Shown one piece after another: positions 44,108 to 50,713 of a stretch of DNA of 50,713 nt. Under the pieces are notes generated by a model. That model ran no database searches. It was given only the letters and a program-made list of their open reading frames with translations, and was not told where the DNA came from. This DNA comes from Clostridiales bacterium (lineage in GTDB: Bacteria; Bacillota; Clostridia; Lachnospirales; Lachnospiraceae): positions 1 through 50,713 of the forward strand of contig JAAYNW010000058.1 of the NCBI GenBank assembly GCA_012520655.1, read 5' to 3'. The first letter of the stretch is position 1. Each line of letters begins with the position of its first letter. A program made the translations under genes and the position numbers.

Positions 44108-45529
44108 TTACAGTGACGCGGCGTTAAGAAATGCCACATAGCCTCTCTTCGCTTCATATATGTCCGCTTTGCTCGTAGCTTCCCAAGGTGCGTGCATATT
44201 CATTACAGCCACTCCGCTGTCAATTACATTCATGCCATATAAAGCAAGAATATATGCGATAGTTCCGCCACCTCCCAAATCTACTTTTCCAAGCTCCGCT
44301 GTCTGAAAATGTACTTTTTCTTTATCGAAGATCGCTCTGATGTGTCCCATATACTCCGCATTCGCGTCGTTAGAATTTACCTTACCGCGGGAACCGGTAA
44401 ATTTATTAATTACCATTCCGTTACCCAGATATGCCACGTTCTTTTTATCAAAGCTGGATGCAAAAGAAGGGTCAAAGGCACTGCTTACATCCGAAGAAAG
44501 CATACAGGAGGAAGCCAGGCATCTTCTTACATTTAGTTCGCTGTAGTCTCCGGTTAAGTTCATCACTTCCGCCACCGCATTTTCAAAGAACCGAGACTGC
44601 ATACCGGTTGCTCCTACACTTCCTATTTCTTCTTTATCAACTAAAATGCAGCATGTCGTTCTGTCCGTTCCGTCCACTTCCAGCATTGCCTTTAAAGATG
44701 AGAATGCGCAGATTCTGTCATCCTGTCCGTAAGCTAAAACCATACTTCTGTCAAAGCCCGCTTCCCTAGCCTTTCCTGCCGGAACCACTTCCAACTCCGC
44801 GGAAATAAAATCTTCCTCATCTATATCATAGCTTTCTTTCAAAATAGCAAAAATTCCTTTTTTTACCGCATCCTTGGCATGCTTTTCTTCCTTACTTCCT
44901 TTTTCCCCCTTTTTATCGATAATGAGAGGCTTATTGCCTATTATAATATCCAAGGCTTCTCCTTCGATGACCTTCGAAGCCTTTTTCTCGAGCTGTTCCG
45001 CCGCAAGATGAATTAAAAGGTCCGATATAAAAAATACAGGATCGTCTTCGTTCTCTCCGACATTTATTTCTACGGTCGTACCGTCCTTCTTAATAACAAC
45101 ACCGTGAATAGCAAGCGGAATCGTTACCCATTGATACTTTTTCACACCGCCATAATAATGCGTATCCAAGTAAGCAAAACCGCCTTCTTCATAAACGGGA
45201 TTCTGCTTTATATCCAGTCTGGGGGAATCCAGGTGCGCCCCGAGAATATTCATTCCCTCCGACATCGGCCGTTTTCCCAGCTGAAACATAGCTATAGACT
45301 TATTCATCCAAACCGAATAAACCTTATCCCCCTCATTCAATGCTTTATTTTGTTTAATCAGAGACTGCAACTCCTGATACCCGGCCTTTTCGATCATATT
45401 AACAATAGTATCAATGCACTCCCTCTCCGTCTTTCCGTTATCCAGGAAGTTCATATACTCCTTCGCATGGCTCTCTAATTCCTCCAGCTGCTCCGTACTA
45501 TAAGTCCTCCAAATATTCTTATTCTCCAT
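44108..45529 (-). CDS. M18 family aminopeptidase (aspartyl aminopeptidase-like)
   Basis: Zinc aminopeptidase of the M18 family, cytosolic. The 473 residues contain the first metal region ILGAHLDSPRLDIKQNP, the acidic segment VGENEDDPVFFISDLLIHLA, the catalytic pair LVDKEEIGSVGATG, and the C-terminal metal region AVMNMHAPWEATSKADIYE. Family members are tetrahedral dodecamers that release N-terminal Asp/Glu or other residues. The ATG at 45529 has only a weak site (GGGA). An 8-codon frame with a strong ribosome site (45541-45564) lies just upstream. It lies 126 bases after pheT and upstream of queA. Confidence 0.93.
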   Translation of the reverse strand: MENKNIWRTYSTEQLEELESHAKEYMNFLDNGKTERECIDTIVNMIEKAGYQELQSLIKQNKALNEGDKVYSVWMNKSIAMFQLGKRPMSEGMNILGAHLDSPRLDIKQNPVYEEGGFAYLDTHYYGGVKKYQWVTIPLAIHGVVIKKDGTTVEINVGENEDDPVFFISDLLIHLAAEQLEKKASKVIEGEALDIIIGNKPLIIDKKGEKGSKEEKHAKDAVKKGIFAILKESYDIDEEDFISAELEVVPAGKAREAGFDRSMVLAYGQDDRICAFSSLKAMLEVDGTDRTTCCILVDKEEIGSVGATGMQSRFFENAVAEVMNLTGDYSELNVRRCLASSCMLSSDVSSAFDPSFASSFDKKNVAYLGNGMVINKFTGSRGKVNSNDANAEYMGHIRAIFDKEKVHFQTAELGKVDLGGGGTIAYILALYGMNVIDSGVAVMNMHAPWEATSKADIYEAKRGYVAFLNAASL

Positions 45530-45655
45530 ATTCCCACAGATTATGCACCCATATCCGGATACACAATATCTCTCCTTTCCTGTTCGTTTTATTTGGTGTT
45601 TGCGATATTCTCACCACTTACTTGTCTCTCAATTACCTATTGCTTTGTCTATTTG

Positions 45656-48076
45656 TTATTGACGCAATTCAATCCCCATGCTCTCCAAACCGTTCAATAT
45701 CTTCTTCATGGCTGAGGTAACATCGCTTTCCTCCAATGTTCTATCTTTTGCACGGAAGGTAATGGTGTAAGCTACCGATTTAAAGCCCGCCTTAATCTGA
45801 GCTCCTTCATAAATGTCGAATAACTTATATGACTCCAGAAGTTTTCCGCCGCGCTGTTCGATCATCGACTCTATCTGTCCCACAAGGATATCCTTGGGCA
45901 CTACCATACTGATATCTCGCGATACCGCAGGATATTTCGCAATACCCTCATACTTCCTGTCAAAAGTAGCATAAGGAACAACACTGGGCATATCAAGAAC
46001 AGCAACATACACCTTCGTTCCAATCTCGTAGTTGTCGCATACCTCAGGATGTACTTCTCCTAGATATCCAACCTGCGTTCCGTCATATATAATCTCAGCT
46101 TGTCGTCCCGGATGCAAAAACAGCTTTCCAGCATCCGGATTGTAAGAAGCTTTTTTTCTCATGCCAATGCTGTCAAAAAACTCTTCTACAACGCCCTTCA
46201 TCGTGAAAAAGTCACCTTCTCCGTACATTCCCAGAGTAAACTGCATTCTTTCATCCGGCAGCTCGGTAAGCGGAAGTGCCTTCGGAATATAGATATTTCC
46301 AAGCTCATACAGCTTCACATCTTTATTTCTTCTATTATAATTCGTGGAAAGGCTCGTTAACATGCCATTCAGAGAAATCGTTCTCATAATAGAAAAGTCT
46401 TCTCCGAGAGGATTGGCTATGGTAATCGCCTTTCTCAAATCACTGTCTTCCGGAATCAATAATTTATCGAATACTTTCGGGCTTTCGAAAGAATAACACA
46501 TTCCTTGTGAAAAGCCGCAGAACTCCGCTATATCTCTCGCTTTCTGCTCAACTCTCAATTTAAAAGGAAGCTTTCCTGATGTCGCTTCTCCGCTGGGAAG
46601 GGATACCGGAATCTTATCATACCCGTAGAATCTCGCTACCTCCTCCGCAACATCCGCAAAGCCGACGATGTCCTGACGGAAAGAAGGTATTATCAACATT
46701 CCCGTAGCTTTCTCATATTGAAAATCTATCCTTTCGAAAATATGAAGCATCTCCTCTTCTGAAATAACGGTTCCAAGAAGCCTATTAATTTTCTCAGGCT
46801 CGAATTTAACCCGTATATTCTCTTTCATCGGGACACATACATCTATCATTCCGCCTACTACTTCTCCACAGCCCAGCTCTTGTATAAGCTGGCAGGCTCT
46901 ATTGATTGCAGCCTCCGCATTGTGCGGGTCCAAGCCTTTTTCAAACTTACCGGAAGCATCGGTTCGAAGTCCGATTCTTTTGGCTGATTTACGTATATTT
47001 GTACCGTTAAAGGTTGCGGCTTCAAATAATACGGTCTTTACTTCATCCGTAATTTTAGAGTTTTCTCCACCCATAATTCCGGCAATGCCGATTTCCTTTT
47101 CCGCATCGCAAATCATAAGTACATCCGAATCCAATTTTCTTATCTGACCGTCCAAGGTCTGGAATTCATCGCCGTCTTTTGCACGACGAACTATAATCTT
47201 GTGTCCCGCTATCGTATCCAGATCAAAAGCATGCATCGGTTGACCATACTCTTCCATCACATAATTAGTTATGTCAACCAGATTGTTAATCGGACGAATA
47301 CCGCTAGCCGCCAAACGTCTCTGCATCCATTTTGGAGAAGGCCCGATTTTAATATTGGTACATACTCTTGCCGTATATCTGGAACATAAGTCCGGATCTT
47401 TCACTTCGACAGAAATGTAATCCTCGACTTTCTCGCAGTTTTCTTTCACTACAACCGCAGGCATGACAAATGGCTTTCTGAAAGTCGCTGCGGCTTCTCT
47501 CGCAATACCGAGTACGCTATAGCAATCTACGCGATTGGAAGTGATTTCATACTCAAATACGGTATCCCTCAGTCCCAAGGCTTCCACTGCATCAGAACCA
47601 ACCTTTACATCATCTTCAAAAATATAGATGCCGTTTTCGGGAGCTTCCGGATACAGCTCTCTCGTCATTCCCAGCTCTTCGATGGAACACATCATGCCAT
47701 AAGAAGGAACGCCTCGAAGCTTTCCTGCCTTAATCGCGATTCCATCCTCGGGAAGCGGACCTCCATCGTGCCCTCCTGCCACCTTGCCGCCGTCGAGCAC
47801 AACCGGCACTTTATCTCCTTCTTTGACATTAGGCGCGCCCGTAACTATTTGGATTACTTCATTCCCTACATTTACCTGACACACAATCAGCTTATCCGCA
47901 TCGGGATGTCTCTCTATCTTCTCAATCTGTCCTACTACTATTTTTTCCAGATTCCTATCCAGTCTCTCGTAACCTTCCACCTTCGTTCCCGATAAAGTCA
48001 TTGCATCGCAATATTCTTGATCGGTACATTCCAGTTCCGGTACATATGCTTTAATCCATGATAATGCTGTATTCAT
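45656..48076 (-). CDS. pheT: Phenylalanyl-tRNA synthetase beta subunit
   Basis: Structural and editing subunit of PheRS. The 806 residues match bacterial PheT. Domains in order: B1 start (MNTALSWIKAYVPEL), OB-type tRNA-binding domain (residues ~40-150, KIVVGQIEKIERHPDADKL), B3/B4 editing domain (EITSNRVDCYSVLGIAREAA onward, with CDAEKEIGIAGIMGGENSKI), B5, the catalytic-like core (QKARDIAEFCGFSQGMCYSF), and the C-terminal anticodon domain FDX-ACB starting near KYPAVSRDISMVV. It follows pheS by 69 bases in the same operon, behind the T-box at 49227-49492. Confidence 0.97.
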   Translation of the reverse strand: MNTALSWIKAYVPELECTDQEYCDAMTLSGTKVEGYERLDRNLEKIVVGQIEKIERHPDADKLIVCQVNVGNEVIQIVTGAPNVKEGDKVPVVLDGGKVAGGHDGGPLPEDGIAIKAGKLRGVPSYGMMCSIEELGMTRELYPEAPENGIYIFEDDVKVGSDAVEALGLRDTVFEYEITSNRVDCYSVLGIAREAAATFRKPFVMPAVVVKENCEKVEDYISVEVKDPDLCSRYTARVCTNIKIGPSPKWMQRRLAASGIRPINNLVDITNYVMEEYGQPMHAFDLDTIAGHKIIVRRAKDGDEFQTLDGQIRKLDSDVLMICDAEKEIGIAGIMGGENSKITDEVKTVLFEAATFNGTNIRKSAKRIGLRTDASGKFEKGLDPHNAEAAINRACQLIQELGCGEVVGGMIDVCVPMKENIRVKFEPEKINRLLGTVISEEEMLHIFERIDFQYEKATGMLIIPSFRQDIVGFADVAEEVARFYGYDKIPVSLPSGEATSGKLPFKLRVEQKARDIAEFCGFSQGMCYSFESPKVFDKLLIPEDSDLRKAITIANPLGEDFSIMRTISLNGMLTSLSTNYNRRNKDVKLYELGNIYIPKALPLTELPDERMQFTLGMYGEGDFFTMKGVVEEFFDSIGMRKKASYNPDAGKLFLHPGRQAEIIYDGTQVGYLGEVHPEVCDNYEIGTKVYVAVLDMPSVVPYATFDRKYEGIAKYPAVSRDISMVVPKDILVGQIESMIEQRGGKLLESYKLFDIYEGAQIKAGFKSVAYTITFRAKDRTLEESDVTSAMKKILNGLESMGIELRQ

Positions 48077-48145
48077 TTTCTATTCTCCTTCATTTTGCGC
48101 GTATTTACCGTTTTTTGATCCTCTTTCTTTAAAAACTTCCTTTCC

Positions 48146-49165
48146 TCAGAATTGCTTCAGAAAACGAATATCATTTTCATAAAGAAGACGCATATCGTCA
48201 ATTTCGTATTTTAAAAGTGCAATACGCTCCAATCCCATACCAAACGCAAATCCCGTATACTCTTCCGGATTTATTCCGCTCATTTCGAGCACATGCGGAT
48301 GTACCATACCGCAGCCCAATATTTCAATCCAGCCACTTCCTTTACAAAAACGGCAGCCGCTTCCTCCGCATTTATAGCAGGAAACATCCATTTCCGCACT
48401 GGGCTCCGTAAACGGGAAATGATGCGGTCTGAATTTTACCTTCGTGCTCTCTCCGAATAACTCCTTTGCAAACTCCGCGAGCGTTCCTTTCAAATCGGAA
48501 AAAGTTATATTTTTATCGATAACCAATCCTTCTACCTGGTGGAAGGAAGGCGAATGTGTCGCATCCACTTCATCGGAACGGAATACCCTTCCCGGTGCAA
48601 GCATTCGGATAGGCAAATGTCCCTTTTCCATTTCATGCACTTGCGTTGGCGAAGTTTGCGACCTTAGCAGAATATCTCCTGTAATATAGAATGTGTCCTG
48701 CTCATCCTTCGCCGGATGACCGTCGGGAATGTTCAAAGCTTCGAAATTGTAGTAGTCCTTCTCCACTTCGGGGCCTTCGACTACTTCATAGCCCATGCCT
48801 ACGAAGATTCTCTCCACCTCTTCCAGCGCTATCGTGTTCGGATGGCGATGTCCTACATTATTTTTCTTAGCAGGAAGCGTCACATCGATGACTTCCGCCT
48901 TCATTTTGTATTCGCGAAGAGCGCGTTCCATCTTTACCTTGCGTTCTTCCAATACCCTTTCTATTTCTTCTCTCGTCTCATTAACAAACTGACCTACTTT
49001 CGGTCTATCTTCCGGCGCTATATCCTTCATACTTTTTAAAACCGCCGTAAGCTCTCCTTTTTTTCCGAGATAGCTCACACGAATCTCATTCAATTTCTCC
49101 AGCGCATCGCTTGCCTCTATCTGCCTGATGGCTTCTTCTTTGATTTGATTTAATTTTTCTTTCAT
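48146..49165 (-). CDS. pheS: Phenylalanyl-tRNA synthetase alpha subunit
   Basis: Catalytic subunit of PheRS. The 339 residues match the family. The N-terminal coiled coil (about 1-85) is followed by the class II core with KNNVGHRHPNTIALEEVERI, LLRSQTSPTQVHEME, GRVFRSDEVDATHSPSFHQ and motif 3 GFAFGMGLERIALLKYEIDD. The insert CYKCGGSGCRFCKGSGW (four Cys) is a variant common in this group and could hold zinc. It is the first gene after the T-box leader. Confidence 0.97.
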   Translation of the reverse strand: MKEKLNQIKEEAIRQIEASDALEKLNEIRVSYLGKKGELTAVLKSMKDIAPEDRPKVGQFVNETREEIERVLEERKVKMERALREYKMKAEVIDVTLPAKKNNVGHRHPNTIALEEVERIFVGMGYEVVEGPEVEKDYYNFEALNIPDGHPAKDEQDTFYITGDILLRSQTSPTQVHEMEKGHLPIRMLAPGRVFRSDEVDATHSPSFHQVEGLVIDKNITFSDLKGTLAEFAKELFGESTKVKFRPHHFPFTEPSAEMDVSCYKCGGSGCRFCKGSGWIEILGCGMVHPHVLEMSGINPEEYTGFAFGMGLERIALLKYEIDDMRLLYENDIRFLKQF

Positions 49166-49571
49166 TGCTTTTCCTTTCTTTACCTGCTACGGCATCATCT
49201 ATTTCCGCGAGCTGTGCATCCAATACAAAAAAACCCTGACATCATCAATGTAATGTCAGGGACGAATTTTATTCCGCGGTACCACCCGAATTCCTGTTAA
49301 ATAACAGACTCTCCGTTCACGTAACGTGTGATTACGTCCTTCACTATTTCCGTTTATCAGAATGTATATAAATCATATACTCAACCTGACACGGTTTCAT
49401 GAGAGATGCTCCGGTGGGAATCTCAAGTAACATTTGACCTGGGGGAAGCTTTCAGCCGGTGACTTCCTCTCTCTGACAGAAAATGATACTCTACTAACAC
49501 CTTCATAGCATTTTTGATATATTTTACAGCGTTGTAACTGACTCCCATTGTAGTGAATCTTTGATAATTTG
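49166..49571 (-). other. Leader region of pheST
   Basis: This 406-base stretch without a protein gene is explained by the promoter (49547-49575), the T-box RNA (49227-49492) and a short spacer carrying the pheS ribosome site. Confidence 0.85.
49227..49492 (-). ncRNA. T-box riboswitch of the pheST operon
   Basis: Leader RNA that reads uncharged tRNA. On the minus strand the diagnostic T-box GGGTGGTACCGCGG (49274-49287) is followed by the terminator CCCTGACAT..ATGTCAGGG with a T7 run (49227-49261). Upstream is a stem I region closed by GAGAG/CTCTC pairs, from about 49492. A UUC triplet (49418-49420), which would pair with the tRNA-Phe anticodon, sits at the expected place near the 3' side of stem I, before CCACCGGAG. 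Specifier placement is inferred by analogy. When tRNA-Phe is uncharged the antiterminator should form and pheST is read. Confidence 0.9.
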
Positions 49572-49575
49572 TCAA
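49547..49575 (-). promoter_or_regulatory. Sigma-A promoter of the T-box-pheST operon
   Basis: Minus strand: TTGACA (49570-49575), 17-base spacer, TACAAT (49547-49552). The -35 box overlaps the stop codon of the YihY gene. Confidence 0.88.
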
Positions 49576-50417
49576 GCCTCATCTTTTCCATGTAACTGGA
49601 ATAAGAATTTATATGCCGGGCCAAAGTATCTGTTAATATACGCCCCGATCATAATGATATATATGCACATGTACAGCCACAACATGATGACAACAATAGT
49701 TGCCAGATTGCCATAGGTACTGAAATCGTTCACGCTTCCTACGTAAATGGAAAAGGCCCAGGAAAACAGATTCCATACAACTGCCGAAAAAATTGCCCCG
49801 GGAATCTGGAAAGTGAATTTCAGTTTTTTATTCGGAATATAGGCATAAATCATGGAAAATCCCAAAATCATAATGGCGAATGAAAACAAGAGACGGAAAT
49901 GAATTAAAAAATCGAATATTTTTTTAGTCTCCGGCACGTTTCTGATAACGCCGTTTACCAATGAATTCCCAAATACCATGACTACCAACGATAAAAGTAC
50001 CACCAGCAACATGAGTATCGTATAAAATGCCGCGATTCCTCGAAGTACCACATAATTTCTGTCTTCATCCACGTCATTAATCTCATTCAGTCCCCGTATG
50101 AGAGCCAACATTCCTTTTGCCGCCGACCAGAGCGTAGCAACTGCCGCAATAGAAATGACTCCCGCCGATTTATCGTATACATCTTCGATAATCGATACGA
50201 CAAGAGAATCTACCATATCCGGCGTTAAATCCGTCATAAAGGTCATTAGATTTGCCTCGGTTATCGACGTATACGGAATGATAGAGCAAAGCAGAATCAA
50301 CATGGGAATCAACGACAAAAACAGGAAAAATGCCGTACTCGCCGCAAATGCGCTGATATTTTTTCGATTCGTCTGTCTGTTAAAGTCCCCGAAAATATAG
50401 AAAATCCTTTTTAACAT
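49572..50417 (-). CDS. YihY/BrkB family membrane protein (UPF0761)
   Basis: Multi-pass membrane protein of the YihY/BrkB family. Some members were once mislabelled RNase BN; the real function is not settled. The 281 residues show about six membrane helices and the family signatures near the N-terminus (ISAFAASTAFFLFLSLIPML) and in the middle (IAAVATLWSAAKGMLALIRGLNEI), plus PGAIFSAVVWNLFSWAFSIYV. The ATG at 50417 is preferred over an upstream TTG at 50435 because the ribosome site GGAAGG lies between them. It lies 29 bases downstream of a SpoIID-like gene. Confidence 0.92.
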   Translation of the reverse strand: MLKRIFYIFGDFNRQTNRKNISAFAASTAFFLFLSLIPMLILLCSIIPYTSITEANLMTFMTDLTPDMVDSLVVSIIEDVYDKSAGVISIAAVATLWSAAKGMLALIRGLNEINDVDEDRNYVVLRGIAAFYTILMLLVVLLSLVVMVFGNSLVNGVIRNVPETKKIFDFLIHFRLLFSFAIMILGFSMIYAYIPNKKLKFTFQIPGAIFSAVVWNLFSWAFSIYVGSVNDFSTYGNLATIVVIMLWLYMCIYIIMIGAYINRYFGPAYKFLFQLHGKDEA

Positions 50418-50446
50418 TTTCTCCCTTCCCGCCAATCTTATTAATA

Positions 50447-50713
50447 TTAATATACATTTTTTACTTCACAGGTCTGATAAAAAAATGCAAGAATATCCCC
50501 GGCATCAAACCCGGCCTTTGCCATAGACTTCGCACCGTTTTGCGACATCCCTACTCCGTGTCCGTATCCGCCGCCTATTAAAGTATATCCTACCACAACA
50601 CCTTCTTCTTCGCTAGTCATTATTGTCATATATGCGCTGGGAAGCAGGGTAGGCGAAGCCATCTCGCTTCCATCCTGCCTAATGACCATACTTTCTCCAT
50701 CATTGAGGACATA
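50447..50713 (-). CDS. SpoIID/LytB domain protein, C-terminal part (cut by window edge)
   Basis: The visible ~88 residues are the end of a SpoIID/LytB domain, a peptidoglycan lytic fold used in spore engulfment and in amidase-enhancer proteins. The conserved signature GGGYGHGVGMSQNGAKSMA is intact, followed by AGFDAGDILAFFYQTCEV and the stop. The frame is open to the right edge, so the N-terminus lies outside. Whether this is SpoIID itself or a LytB-type relative cannot be decided without the rest. Confidence 0.85.
   Translation of the reverse strand, partial: YVLNDGESMVIRQDGSEMASPTLLPSAYMTIMTSEEEGVVVGYTLIGGGYGHGVGMSQNGAKSMAKAGFDAGDILAFFYQTCEVKNVY

Noticed and set aside
49397-49624. 75-codon minus-strand frame upstream of pheS
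   Set aside because: It lies inside the T-box leader and promoter and has no ribosome site; the RNA structure explains the sequence.
1-50713. tRNA, rRNA, insertion sequences, prophage or integrase
   Set aside because: No tRNA cloverleaf or rRNA segments noticed; no transposase, integrase or phage structural protein among the translated genes.

Overview
The window reads as a chromosomal stretch of a Gram-positive anaerobe of the class Clostridia, most likely a Lachnospiraceae relative. The grounds are family content and gene order, not a database search: formate-THF ligase, Re-type citrate synthase, Rex next to an ABC-F gene, a class B sortase, BspA-like surface proteins, a SpoIID/LytB protein, a pheST operon behind a T-box, moderately AT-rich DNA, strong AGGAGG-type ribosome sites and TTGACA-17-TATAAT promoters. 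I see no phage, transposon, CRISPR array, rRNA or tRNA. Both ends cut genes: fhs loses its C-terminus at the left edge and a SpoIID-like gene loses its N-terminus at the right edge.

Layout. 1-15006 is almost all minus strand: fhs, ftsK/spoIIIE, a TepA/ClpP-like protease, a polytopic membrane protein, metY, a CFI-box-like hypothetical, yebC, a CNNM/CorC-type transporter, then nnr-alr-mazF, and rex with a coupled coiled-coil gene. 15007-17092 holds a divergent ABC-F ATPase gene. 17121-20614 is a compact citrate-to-2-oxoglutarate operon (Re-citrate synthase, GntR/FCD regulator, icd) with a perfect palindrome over its promoter. 20628-30217 is the most unusual part: a cell-surface locus read sortase B, a 1590-residue BspA-like protein with a TPKTG anchor, a second BspA-like protein with no anchor, and a leaderless subtilisin-like protease. 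Next come a tiny Cys/Gly-rich protein and two overlapping unknown genes on the plus strand. 31753-36621 carries leuS and a divergent EF-G paralogue with altered GTPase motifs. 36704-42509 holds aroF-tyrA-aroA and a chemotaxis receptor. 42585-50713 returns to the minus strand: PilZ protein, queA, M18 aminopeptidase, pheT/pheS with a T-box, a YihY/BrkB membrane protein and the SpoIID-like fragment.

How it fits together. Most genes are housekeeping: one-carbon and sulfur amino acid metabolism, aromatic amino acid synthesis, tRNA charging and modification, chromosome segregation, metabolite repair, redox sensing. The best candidate for something not well described is the surface locus at 20628-30332. 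Its two BspA-like proteins share a C-terminal domain, yet only one has a sortase signal, and they sit with a dedicated sortase and a protease that has no export signal. Secondary points are the back-to-back rex/ABC-F promoters with a possible Rex site, the palindrome over the citrate operon promoter, the orphan mazF with a hairpin leader, and the EF-G paralogue lacking the catalytic His and the NKxD signature.
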